DNA of 64,000 nt from Oasisia sp. SBJ-2009 (lineage: Eukaryota; Annelida; Polychaeta; Sabellida; Siboglinidae), in assembly GCA_964017155.1 (NCBI GenBank), contig OZ024865.1, forward strand, positions 15,571,833-15,635,832, given 5' to 3'. The number at the start of each line of letters is the position of its first letter. Within the stretch, counting starts at the first letter, position 1. The position numbers were made by a program, and so were the translations under genes. Positions 1-51,044 of this stretch are shown here, piece after piece. The notes beneath the pieces are model-generated. The model did not search any database. It had not been told where the DNA came from and worked only from the letters and a program-made list of their open reading frames with translations.

Positions 1-70
1 CTTCTAACAATTAATTGTCCATGTAATTTACTGTATTGTAAACTTTTTTTTATACGGGTGTGTATTTCAG

Positions 71-1253
71 AGCACCGCAGCAAACAGTATTCCAGCAGAC
101 CTGGAAAAAGCTGCTTCCATTCATTGTCACCGCTCGGCCAATGACCGACTTGTGCTGGACCTGCCAGAAAAGCAATGTGCTGATTTACCGAAGCGCCAAC
201 CTGATAGATGCTGACAAGAGTGATCGCCTGATTCAGCAGGAACTTCACATGGAGACAGTGAAGCAAGAACGGTGTGCATACAACAAGATGGTGGGTTCTG
301 CCAAGGACGTCTGCCGCCAGCTGGGAATTGGTGAGTTGTCAGCTAACACTCCCTGTAGCCGTCAGATTGAGATGCACCACAGCTTTGACTACGCGCAGCA
401 AGTCCACCTGCCTAGTGACCCACTCCAGCCGGGGCCAATCTGCTTTCTCGTTCCGCAAAACGTGGGATTGTTTGGCGTCTGCTGTGAGGGGCTCCCTAAG
501 CAGGTGAACTTTCTGATTGATGAAGCCCATCTCATCTCGAAAGGGTCAAACGTGGTGATTTATTTTCTTCATTCTTTTCTTGAGAATTTCGGCCTGGGTG
601 AGACCAACGTAAACCTCCACTGTGACAACTGCCCTGGACAAAACAAGAATCGTTTTGTCCTGTGGTACTGTGCATGGAGGGTTGCTGTCGGTCTCCACAA
701 AACGATAAGTCTAAATTTCGTGATACCAGGACACACCAAGTTTGCCCCTGATGGATGTTTTGGGCTTCTGAAACACGCATTCAGACGCTACGCGGCGTCA
801 TCGCTGGAGGAATTTCAGTATGTGGTGAATGAGAGTGCTTGCAGCAACTCTGCCCAGCTGGTGGGGACAGAGGATGGCGCCAGCTTCGTGCCTGTTGGGG
901 ACTCGCAGTCGCACCTCAGTCCTTTCTACAGGCCGCTACCTGGTATAAAAGGCTACCAGCACTTTCGCTTCGACAGTGCACAACCAGGAAAGGTGTCAGC
1001 AGAGACCACATTTGACATGGAGATAAATGACAGTACTGTGCCAACAACTGCCCCAGCTGCTGTGCCAGCACCTGGCATGAGTGCCCAGCGGCAGTGGTAT
1101 CTGTACGACAGTATCAGACAGTTTGTTTCAAATGAACAGAAAGACGTGCTATGTCCACTGCCCAGTATCCCTAGAGTTGCTAGGGTAGCAGAAGCAACGA
1201 CATCTAGTCAGGGAAAGAGTAGCGGTGGCCCTCCTGCAAAACGTGCTCGCTGA
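71..1253 (+). CDS. DUF7869-like transposon-derived protein, terminal exon
   Basis: About 394 codons are open from a splice acceptor (AG at 69-70 after a T-rich tract) to a TGA at 1251-1253. The first codon is completed from an upstream exon outside the window. Recognisable blocks are 'HCDNCPGQNKNR' near residue 188, 'GHTKFAPDGCFGLL' near residue 224, and a C-terminal 'AQRQWYLYD' block. I recognise these from invertebrate proteins with a DUF7869 domain, thought to be RNase H-fold transposase derivatives; the D of 'HCDN' and of 'APDG' would be candidate acidic residues, which is inference. The tail is Ser/Thr/Pro-rich and ends in a basic 'PPAKRAR', possibly a nuclear localisation signal. No stop or frameshift is seen, so this copy may be young or domesticated. 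Function is unknown. Confidence 0.6.
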
Positions 1254-1845
1254 GTGTAAATGCCGCCATTTTGAATGCTGATTTGCATAATTTATGCAAC
1301 ATTTTAGTAACAAATATGTACAAATATTCCTTTTTTTCAAAGATGTATATAATTTACTAATTTCACTTGAAATATATGATTGCATAAAAGCATGCATGAT
1401 GTGTGAGAAATATGAATGCCATACACTAACTAGTTCTAAGAGTTTTCTTACAGAAAATGGATACAAACGTTTAACAGGCGGTTTCTGTTGTTTCAACATT
1501 TTGACCCCGACCCAATAGAAATCCTCATGACTTTGTCAATTGTTTACGTAGCAGCATACTTTTTGCAGAAACACATTAATAGTCAACCTATAGTCCCAAC
1601 ACACCGATGTCTTGGCTCTTCGCTGGGAGCCATATTCGGGTACCAGATCCACAGCATTTATTCCATCTTCCATTTCCAAAATTAGATAACCAGGGTATTG
1701 GGGACCTCAACATTGCGGGAAACATATTATCAATGACAAGCAAAAAACAGAAGCCTTAGGCAGTCAATTTAAAGGTGTCTTCACACATGAAGGAAATCCC
1801 AGGTTGCCAAATATGAAACAATACTCAAACTAATAATTTCACTTA
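1254..1845. other. Unassigned AT-rich stretch
   Basis: No gene or repeat recognised. Short open frames here have no family resemblance. Confidence 0.5.
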
Positions 1846-2285
1846 AAGGAGTACATGGCTAACTATCAAAAACTAACACCTCTAAATCGCAAGGACCATA
1901 TGGCATTCCACCATGGTTTCTAAACAGATATGCCTCCCACCTAACACCAATAATACATGATATCTTCCAATCATTAGTTGACTCTGGTCAAGTCCCCAAA
2001 ACCTGGAAAGAAGCAAACATAACAGCAATTTTGAAGAAAGGAAATAGGGAAGAAACTTCTAACTACAGAAAAATATCCTTAACACCTGTGATTTATAAAC
2101 TTCTTGAACACATAATTCATAGCCACATCATGAAACACCTTGACCAACATCACATTCTAACTAACCATCATGGGTTTCGTGCAAAAAGATCAACATAAAC
2201 TCAATTAATTCAAACTGTCCATGACATAAGCAAATCCCTAGAGGAAAATAAATATGTAGACATGGCCTTTCAACAAAGCCCTTGT
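1846..2285 (+). pseudogene. CR1/jockey-like reverse transcriptase, 5' fragment
   Basis: A conceptual + strand translation gives recognisable reverse transcriptase text: 'GPYGIPPWFLNRYASH', 'VPKTWKEANITAILKKGN', 'SNYRKISLTPVIYKLLEHII' and 'HHGFRAKRST'. It is interrupted by an in-frame TAA just after RST (about 2197) and by a small deletion around 2265. This matches palm/finger blocks 0-2 of APE-type non-LTR retrotransposons. The same family is present, better preserved, at 8300-9690 on the minus strand. The fragment stops near the 'DFxKAFD' block. Confidence 0.75.
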
Positions 2286-3689
2286 ATATAATATATCCGA
2301 CACTACACCACTGACTTGGAGAATAATACATGGCATGGCTGTGACTAAATATAACTCACCGAATCCCGGGACGGAATGCGAGGTGGCCATAAACATACCT
2401 GTCAGTGTCACTGATCCACCATCAACTCACTCCGTTGGTGTGATATTTAAATTACCTAACCGATTAGCACTCAAGTCGGGCATTGACAGTCACCTCGAAT
2501 CTCCTCAGGTCGGCCATAGCCGGCCAGCGAATACAGCACAGCGTTTGAATTTGGTTTACGTGGTTGCATCTAGTGATTAAGACATGCAATAAATGCGACA
2601 CATATCTAGACATATATCATTAAATTGTGACTATTTTGGATACTTCCGTTCTCAAAAATATCTACCGCGAAATTCAACAGCAATAGTTTTAGTTTTGAAC
2701 ATTTCAAAATCTCCTCCAGCCAGAAGTTGGCCACGTGTACAGCTAAGACATGTAATATATTATAACAAGTTATATACCAGTGTGTAGATCGTTTAATGTT
2801 CTTTTAAATAAACCCAACTCGAAGCAGTAGATATCCGAGCATAAAAACGTTACATCGCTACAATGTATGTTAGTTACAACAAGTTTCAGAATGTCATAGT
2901 GTCAAACAAGAAATTGTCACATAATGCTACAACATGCATACTACACGCAATTGCGAGAATTGAATACTAAAGTCGCTAGAGGAAAGACAATGGCGCAAGC
3001 AATAGTTTTAAGCATCTAGGACAAGTATTTAAGGAGCTACAGGCTTCACGTTAAAATCGGCTGAATGCTAACAAACAATTATTATCCAGCCCGGACTTCA
3101 TAATGTACATTTAGGCCAACATTTCTTATATTAGACACATAAACACTTAACTTCACCGAGAGGCTCTGCGTGTAGAATAGCAGATTATTGAGTCTTACAC
3201 AGCTACAGTAACACTAACACTGCATACATTCACCTTTCGAAGTTTCGGCGAGTTTCGACCACTTGTCAATACGCATCGGCTTTTTACTCGCCTCTGCATT
3301 TCGGTGTGTCTTCTTTACCAGGTTTACCAGCGTGTTCAGTTCTATCTTGAAAATGTTGGCCCTTATAGTTGCATTCGAAATTCAGCTATTTCTGAACGAA
3401 AATCATGTTCGCACACGAGTCGGATGTACACAGCGCCACCTAGCGATTATTTTAAATACAGAATTGCCGGACTGCGACTCATCGCGCCGAACATTAGTTA
3501 CGTCACAGAGCAGTCAAAGTGGCGCGACTGACGAACTTTGATAGAAAAGGTGTTCAGATTTTTTTATTACTAAACCACTGACTTTAAAAATGTAATTACC
3601 GTTCAAAATAGTTCGTGTTTATTCAATATTTCACGTGCATAGCATGTAAATGTTCTCTTTTGGGTCCCTTTAAATTGGACAGCACAATG
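2286..3689. other. Unassigned segment between two retrotransposon fragments
   Basis: About 1.4 kb with no recognised gene. It lies between the two halves of one degenerate reverse transcriptase and replaces roughly 170 missing codons. No clear terminal repeats were found, so I cannot say whether it is an insertion or a deletion-rearrangement. Confidence 0.4.
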
Positions 3690-4195
3690 CAACTCAGTCG
3701 CTAGGAAAGCACAACAGACACTAGGAGTCATTAGGATAAATCTAAATAAATGCCCAACCCACATCAAGTCAATAGCCTACACAACGCTTGTCCGACTAAT
3801 ACTTGAATATGCGTCAGCATCGTGGGATCCACACTGCCTAAAACATATTAAAACCTTAGAAAGAATCCAAAAACAAGCTGCCACACTTTGCACACAACAC
3901 TATTCTAGAGAGCCAGGAACAGTAATCCAACTTTTTAAAGACCTTCAGTGGGACATCCTCCAAACAAGAAGAAACATTAAAAGACTTAGCATTTATACAA
4001 GATTGATATCCCGCTAGATCACTTTATCCAACATAACACTAGATTCACACGTAAATATGACAGTCAGTTCTTGCAAATTAGATACTCTGCAAACATATTT
4101 GGAAACAGCTTCTTCCCAACCACAATTAAATAATGTAATTTTCTGCCCCCAAACACTGCCTCAAGTAAATCACTAAACTCATTAAAAAAATTGAA
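3690..4195 (+). pseudogene. CR1/jockey-like reverse transcriptase, 3' fragment
   Basis: Translation shows the C-terminal part of the retrotransposon protein: 'SVARKAQQTLGVIRINLNKC', then 'LVRLILEYASASWDP', 'LERIQKQAATLC' and, after an in-frame TAG near 4015 and a frame change, 'FGNSFFPTTIK' and 'SSKSLNSLKKL'. The order and orientation match the fragment at 1846-2285, so both are probably remains of one insertion. It parallels the C-terminal text of the minus-strand copy at 8300-8720 ('VRPIVEYASTVWDP'). Confidence 0.7.
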
Positions 4196-4699
4196 TCCAA
4201 CATTTTAACAATTAAGTCAAACGACCCCCATGCGCACTGGCGTGACGTGTGCCAAGGATATTTGACTAGTAACATATACATATACAAGGCGAGCACATAT
4301 GCAGGCGAATGTTTGATCACGGGATGTAGTCTTAGTTCCAATCATCCACACATATCTGGAACCTGGTTAGCACCAGCATGGTGGACGATTGTTGTTAGTG
4401 CAATACTGGTTCAGTTTTGCAGCTGATGCAATGCAGTTGTGCATTAAAAACATCTTTCTAATGTTGATGCATGTATATTATCATTACGTGTGGCTGCATG
4501 ACAGGTTGCATAAGGCAGTGTAAGAAAACATCGGGGGTAGTGAACAGCTCGGGAGTTCGTAGTATAAATTGTTTGTTTTAAATAATTTGAATTGGCCGTC
4601 AGCTGTATAGAATATATAGATAACATCTTTAAAAACGTCGCATGAAAACACTTCTATTTTCACATCAGCATCAAATTTCGATGATACGTACTTCATACG

Positions 4700-5560
4700 C
4701 TTTCTTTAAATCGTTGCCTCCAAATATCTATATTTCCACATCAGCTTCAAGGTTAAACGATAAGTAGATCATAAGACATAGGGATAACAGTCTTTCTTAA
4801 TATACAGAAATAATCCTGTTTGATGGGACCATCTTCTAGAATGACGGATAAGTAAAAAGTAATACAATATATAATTAATCCTACAATATTTTTATTTTGA
4901 CATCAACTTTTTGTCTCTGAACCATGTAGTTCTTAAGCTATGGATTTAATAATTTTAGAGATTTTGTCGGGTGCCATCTTAAAAAATATGGCGGATATTT
5001 GAAAGTCAATAAAGACTAAAAATAATATAATTTAAATAATAATATCAAAAAAACCTTACATATTGACATCAATTGTTTGGTTTTAGATTAGGAAGTTCTT
5101 AAGATATGAGTAAATGGCTGAGTCGGACGCCATCTTTATAAATGGCGCAAATATGAATGCTCATTAAGGTCAAATATACTTTGGTGTATATCACTATCCA
5201 AAACAAGCTATCCAATATCATCAACATTACTGTTCAATGTATATTTTGAGATATTGTGACATATGTATTGACCACCGCCATTTATAAAAACGCGAAAGTC
5301 GGAATATTCCAAATGGTTTATTTTAAATCCTTGTCCCATAGAACATATATCCACATACCACACTTATTTCTCTAGATGAAACAATTATTAATGTGTGGCG
5401 ACATTTTATTTGGTAGCCATTTTTAAAATGGCCGCTATATAACTATCGGACCAAATAGAAAAATCGCAACAAGGGCTTTTAAGTTCTATGTAGTATTATT
5501 AGAAGATTTTAAAACCTGTTGCCAAGATTATACCAAAAAATATGCTTCATTTATACTTGT
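4700..5560. repeat. Diverged satellite-like repeat with 'ATGGCGG' cores
   Basis: Imperfect units of about 165 bp recur. A 'TGACATCAA' block at about 4900 and 5064 is followed by 'AGTTCTTAAG', then a 'CCATCTTxAAAAATGGCG' core, then AT-rich sequence. At least three diverged units can be aligned by eye. A relative lies in inverse orientation at about 16690-16930. It may be a satellite fragment or a non-autonomous element with internal repeats; no termini are visible. Confidence 0.5.
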
Positions 5561-5627
5561 CGACTATTTATGTTTATTTTTAAATCCAGGTAGTGAACAT
5601 AAGGGCCTGTTCGAGTTTCTGTCATAG

Positions 5628-45265
<39,638 letters not shown>

Positions 45266-45291
<26 letters not shown>

Positions 45292-46128
45292 TGTCATCAC
45301 CAGCTGATGACGGCATCGTCCACCACTGATGTCATCACTCACGGATGATGTCATCGTCCACCAATGATGTCATCACTCACGGATGATGTCATCGTCCACC
45401 AATGATGTCATCACCAACTGATGATGGCATCGTCCATCAATTATGTCATCACCAGCTGATGACGGCATCGTCCACCACTGATGTCATCACTCACGGATGA
45501 TGGCATCGTCCACCAATGATGTCATCACTCACAGATGATGGCATCGTCGACCAATGATGTCATCACCAACTGATAATGGCATCGTCCACCAATGATGTCA
45601 TCACTCACGGATGACGGCAGCGTCCAACAATGCTGTCAACACCCGCCGATGATGTCATGGCCAACTGATGATGGCATCGCCCACCAATGATGTCATCACC
45701 AACTGATGATGGCATCGTCGACCAATGATGTCATCATCAACTGATGATGGCATCGTCCACCAATGATGTCATCACCAACTGATGATGACATCGTCCACCA
45801 ATGATGTCATCATCAACTGATGATGGCATCGTCGACCAATGATGTCATCACCAACTTATGATGGCATCGTCGGCCAATGATGTCATCATCAACTGATGAT
45901 GGCATCGTCCACCAATGATGTCATCACCAACTGATGATGGCATCGTCCACCAATGATGTCATCACCAACTGATGATGGCATCGTCCACCAATGATGTCAT
46001 CACCAACTGATGATGGCATCGTCCACCAATGATGTCATCACCAACTGATGATGGCATCGTCCACCAATGATGTCATCATCAACTTATGATGGCATCGTCC
46101 ACCAATGATGTCATCACCCACGGATAAC
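45266..46128. repeat. 38-bp minisatellite overlapping the stop codon and 3' UTR
   Basis: About 22 copies of a unit of the form 'ATGATGTCATCACCAACTG' plus 'ATGATGGCATCGTCCACCA'. The array starts inside the coding sequence. The coding version contains TGACGTCA, and most others read TGATGTCA. A second copy of the coding-type 'CACCCGCCGATGATGTCAT' occurs near 45640. Confidence 0.93.
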
Positions 46129-46232
46129 GAAATGGAAAACGAGTTGATAAAGTTTGCAGTGGTTGTGTGAATTGTGTGTGCACTAGTTGATACATCAGAA
46201 ACAAAATGTATCAATAAGTGAATTGATATATT

Positions 46233-46238
46233 ATTAAA
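46233..46238 (+). promoter_or_regulatory. Candidate polyadenylation signal
   Basis: ATTAAA about 105 bp after the minisatellite. An AATAAA at 46959-46964 is a stronger hexamer but lies farther away. Confidence 0.4.
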
Positions 46239-46239
46239 A

Positions 46240-48590
46240 TTGTGTTATGTTTATGCTGAGCTGATTACTCTGTGTTAGCCCCGTGTGTGGCTGCAGGGAT
46301 GTTGAGTTGGATGGTGGGTTGAAGGTTTAGGCCTGTTGGTTCAGTAGAACCACGTGTAGTATACACACTTTATTATGGATCTACCAATACCTGAGCGTGT
46401 GCCTTTTGACTTCCCACAGTCACCCCCAATATGGCGTCTTCGTTTGATTGTGAAACATGCAGCTGTTGAATGCCTTTCAAAAGATACACCTGAAACGTAA
46501 ATATGTATAAAAACTGGCATACATTCATTGAACATTCATAAATGATCAATTAAGAATATTGTTATAATATAAATCATCATTTGTTGTCACTAATGAGACA
46601 AATGTATTTAATGACCAGCCTATAGGGAAGCATTTTCATTGTGTGATTTTAATAAGAGTGATTTATGTGTGGTTTGTTAAATGTGTATGCTTTTGTGTTC
46701 ATTTTTGTTGGATATAGAAGGAAAATTATGTTATCTAACTGCAAGAGATATTTCTTATCCAAGGAAACATATAGCGTTATAACAACTAATTTATTTTTAA
46801 TGACAACGGTTTTATGCATACGAAACATTGTACATAATAGGTACATATAATCACATGATATTTGGAGATTAGAGTTGATAATTCTTACTGAATCGTTATA
46901 TATGCTAAACGTATGTATATGTTGTTAATTGGTAAAAGTTGTCCCAAAAAACCCTGATAATAAATGTAACTGTTTATTTATCCAATTGTGTAAACACAGC
47001 ATTTGTGTGAGTATGTGCATATATTTATCTGTAAGTGACAACTTTAATACTGTTTATCGATGTTGAGAATGATTAACTTATCTTGTTGTGTCTCTGAACT
47101 TGACTTTTAAGGATTTAGGTGCAAACATGGTTGTACTAATTGTTCTCTAATGCGATGACGAGAAGTTAACTATTGGGTTTGCTGTTGCACAGCTGTTTTG
47201 CAGTTGGGCATTTTACATGTGCCATTTGTTGACATTTGTGTGTGATGGTACAGCCTGATAAATGGAATATAAATCATTGCTAGTTTGCTGAATAACAAAA
47301 GGTAAAAGTAATTAAGTTGGCATAAGAAGTTTGAGATTTGTCCAAATGGTAATTTAAAAAAGCACAGTGTCTTAAGCCAAATGGAATAGGAATTTGTCCC
47401 CAAAAGGGAGGCGATTTAGGCAAAGCATTAACAACCTCCACCCATGTAAAGTGTGTTGCAGAAATATCAACAAATACCAGAAATCAACCAAAACAACCGT
47501 GTCAGTTAGTAGTAATGTGGCTAAATTGACCAATGTGAGGAATAATATTGTTTGAAACGGATCATAATATCAATGCTAGTTATGTTTAAACACATACTAT
47601 TAAATCCAAATTAACATAATAAAAACTACTTTTTGAGATAATAATTCCAGATTACATTGTTCAGACATGTAGTAATTTATTATTATTCCTAAAAAGTGTA
47701 AATCCTATCTCCACTACAAATGTTGTTTCCTTCCAAACTTGTTTCCTTCATCACACAGTATTTTCCGTTATACTAAAAAAACATAATATAATTATATACT
47801 ATACATACATTTGAATATGGTGTGATATGAACCTCTAGAGTATTATAATAAGTTTTCAGTGGTTCAGACTACTCTGTTCATTATATGTATTGTACTTCTG
47901 ACTAACATATCAATAGACCTCTATCAATGGAAATATGTGGAACAAAAACAGTTATGTATTAAAACAAACAGAATGAACATAACAAAATATATGGTGAAAA
48001 TGGGTAATTACACAATTGTACGGCGGTGATTCCTGATATTATGAACAATTTAAACTGTGTTTTATGAACATGAGTGAAATACGTGTGAATAAATAAAATC
48101 TGCTTGATGAAAACTAACTGCTTGAAAATATGCCCATATGTTCTCCACTGCGGTCCATTGGACTAATGGTTAGCAAGATTTATTTTCTTACCCTTGCGGG
48201 ACCCAATTTACAAGTACAAGGTGAAATAGTGACTGCATGCCTTGACATTGTGATATTGATAAATAGTAAATATACAAAGCTATTATAAATTGGCATAACA
48301 CGTTTTGGGTATTCTTTAAAAAAAACTCCATTTCACCCGGAATGTCTAGCCTTAATTTGAAAGATACTTTTGACAAGATTGACATTATATTTTTCCAAGC
48401 ATTTGTTCATGGAGGGTTAGTCAGGCACTCGGTCTCGCATGTTGCCAATCCAACTCCCTGTAAGCATTTGAGAGCAGCCACATACAGTATTGTTAATGAT
48501 TCGTCAGATTAAAACTAACTGTCAATTTAAAATATGATATTTCTACACAGCCACGGTCATGTCAGTGATAGACTGATCAAGTTTTGTTAA
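46240..48590. other. Intergenic or 3' flank, no gene recognised
   Basis: AT-rich sequence without recognisable coding or repeats. One short stretch (46420-46475) has an acceptor-like 'cttcccacag' followed by an 11-codon frame; I do not call it a gene. Confidence 0.5.
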
Positions 48591-49330
48591 AATAAAACGT
48601 CACCTCGGCCACCTTTACAACATGGACCTTCAAAAACTAATGGACAGATTCTCCCACGCCTCGAAATAGTTTGAATTGACAATCAGTATCAATAAGACGA
48701 ACGTTATCGGTCAGGATGCCTTAGGACTACCATCAGTCAGAATTGACAATGTGACACTTGATGTCATTGATCAGTTCACATATCTCAGATCAGCAATCAC
48801 AAGTAATTTAGTAATTTGTCCCTAGATGCTGAAATTCGTATGCACGTAACCAAAGCTGCAGCTGTCATGTCCAAGCTGAATAAGAGAGTGATGCAATAAC
48901 AATTTGCAGAAAATACTAAACTATTTGTTTACCAGGCATGTGTCAGTAGCACCCTTCTTCATGGCTGTGGCAGCATGTAAGATGTCTACAACATACGCAA
49001 TAGAAGAACTGGATAGTTTTCTTCTTGGTACGTTGTCTTAAACGCATCCTTGGCATATATCCTGGGTGGAGACGGTCACAAACACAGAGGTCTTGGAACG
49101 TGATTCATGCACCAACATATTCATACAATTAAAGCCAGCGACGTCTGCGATGGCTTATCAAGTCCACCGAATTGCTAATGGCGTACCTAAAGACATCATG
49201 TATGGCTAACTTGTCACTGTGACACACACCGTTAGCCAACCATGTCTCTGTTACAGACATATGCACGACATTAATAACTGGGAGACCGCCGCATCTGCGC
49301 CAGACATACACAGTTGGCTGTGAAGAAAAG
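48590..49330 (+). pseudogene. Degenerate RTE-like reverse transcriptase C-terminal fragment
   Basis: Three-frame reading on the + strand recovers 'LQKLMDRFSHASK', 'LTISIKKTNVIGQ', 'VIDQFTYLRSAITSN' and near the end 'VHRIANGVPKDIMYG' with 'CLCYRHMHDINNWE'. These match the region after the catalytic FADD box in RTE-like elements. There are many stops and frame changes. It is a different family from the adjacent minus-strand element. Confidence 0.65.
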
Positions 49331-49424
49331 GCAGCATTGGTAGATCTCTGCTTCCGGTGATCTCACCTCTCAGCCTATTGTGCCCTAGCTTCTATCTTCT
49401 CCCTTTTTATGTCAGTTTTGACAA

Positions 49425-49471
<47 letters not shown>
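49425..49471. repeat. (AT)n microsatellite at an element 3' end
   Basis: AT run directly before the (ATC)n that forms the tail of the minus-strand retrotransposon. Confidence 0.95.
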
Positions 49472-49473
<2 letters not shown>

Positions 49474-49520
49474 TCATCATCATCATGCTGTCGGTCGCGA
49501 AGCGACAAAGACTGCTTCCA

Positions 49521-50936
49521 TCACTTGACTGTTGCTCTCCATTTGTCGCTCTGCTGTGAGAGTGACGTCCAGGAGTCGAACTTTATGTCTCTCAGCTTCA
49601 GGTTTCTCTTGATGGTATCCTTGAACCGGAGACGAGGGCGCCCTCTCTTTCTCTGACCAGAAGACAGTTGGGAGTAGAGAACCTGCTTCGGTAGCCTGTC
49701 TGGTGACATCCTCATGAGGTGTCCAGTCCACCGGAGATTCTTTCTGATCAGAAGATCTTCCATAGATGGCAGCCCTGTCCGTTCGAGTATTTCCTTGTTT
49801 GTCACTTTGTCCAACCAGGTTATCCTCATGATCGATCGCAGATGTCGCATCATGAAGGCATGCAGCTTTTTCACCTGTCGTCTGTACACTGTCCAGGCCT
49901 CGGCTCCGTATAGGAGGGTGGACAGCACGACTGCACGGTATATCTTGCCTTTAACCCGCATGGACACATGGTGGTTGTTCCAGAGTCTCTGGCGTAGTCG
50001 GCCGAAAGATGCACTAGCCTTGGCCATCCTCCTCTGTATTTCATCGTCAATGCATCCATCACTTGATATAGTGCTTCCGAGGTAGGTGAATTCCAGAACA
50101 GAGTTCAACTTGTTTCCATCAACCATGATATCCTCCTCTCGGGTTCTTGAAGAGTTGGGTTGGTACAGCACCTCGGTCTTCTTGATGTTAATCTTCAGGC
50201 CAAACTTCTTTGACGCATTGGAGAAAGCATCCACTACATTCTGCATCTCTTCAGCAGAGTGTGCAAACAGTGCACTGTCATCTGCGAATAGCAGCTCTCT
50301 CATCAGTATCCGTGTAGTCTTGGTCTTCGCTCTGAAGTGTGCGACGTTGAATAGGTCAGCGCTCTGTCTGGACTGTATGTAGACGCCATCCCCCATGTCT
50401 CGGAAAGCATCATCGAGCATTGCTGATAGGAAGATGGAGAACAGCGTGGGGGCCAGTACACACCCTTGCTTGACCCCATTTGTGACACTGAACGATTCCG
50501 AGACTTCCCCTGCAACCCTAACATTCGCCATCATTCCGGTATATAGTGCTTCGATCATTGTTGTGAACTTCTCTGGGCATCCATACTTCCTCAGTAGCTG
50601 CCATAGCCCGGTCCTCCCAACTGCATCGAACGCCTTACTGAAGTCGACAAATACCATGTACAGTGGTCGGCCCTGCTCAATGCACTTTTCTTGTAGTTGT
50701 CTGAGACAAAATATCATATCCACGGTGCTCCGGTTACCTCTGAAGCCACATTGAGTCTCTGGAACTACATCTGGTGTTATGTGGGTAGATAGTCTGTTGA
50801 GTAGGATCCTGGCGAAGATCTTGCCTGCTATGGAAAGAAGAGAGATTCCTCTATAATTCCCACAGTCTGTTCGATCACCTTTCTTGTAGATGGTTACAAT
50901 GCTGGCATCCTTCCATGCTTGTGGTACGGAACCCAC
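49521..50936 (-). pseudogene. RTE-like reverse transcriptase, catalytic and C-terminal part
   Basis: 471 codons. Blocks in order: 'NYRGISLLSIAGKIFARILL', 'CGFRGNRSTVDMIF', 'MVFVDFSKAFDAVGR' (first catalytic Asp), 'NGVKQGCVLAPTLFSIFL', 'LLFADDSALFAHS' (FADD catalytic pair), 'FGLKINIKKTEVLYQ', 'FTYLGSTISSDGCIDDE', 'LLYGAEAWTVYRRQ', 'LRWTGHLMRMSPDRLPKQ' and 'QRKRGRPRLRFKDTIKR'. All catalytic residues are present. The methionine used here is internal: the natural frame continues from the upstream part but is separated by the 86-bp duplication. Confidence 0.88.
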
Positions 50937-51044
50937 CTCCCAGGCATTGGTGATTAGTGATCACCTTTCTTGTAGATGGTTACAATGCTGGCATCCTTCC
51001 ATGCTTGTGGTACGGAACCCACCTCCCAGGCATTGGTGATTAGT
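50873..51044. repeat. Perfect 86-bp tandem duplication
   Basis: 50873-50958 and 50959-51044 are identical by eye. The unit is not a multiple of three, so it shifts the reading frame within the 'VPQAWKDASIVTIYKKGD' block, which therefore appears twice. Confidence 0.93.

Noticed and set aside
46420..46475. Acceptor-like site followed by a short frame ('MASSFDCETCSC')
   Set aside because: Only eleven codons with no partner exon; not distinguishable from chance.
48145..48215. tRNA-like text ('GGACTAATGGTTAGCAAGA')
   Set aside because: No acceptor stem or box B in a workable position; not supported as a tRNA.
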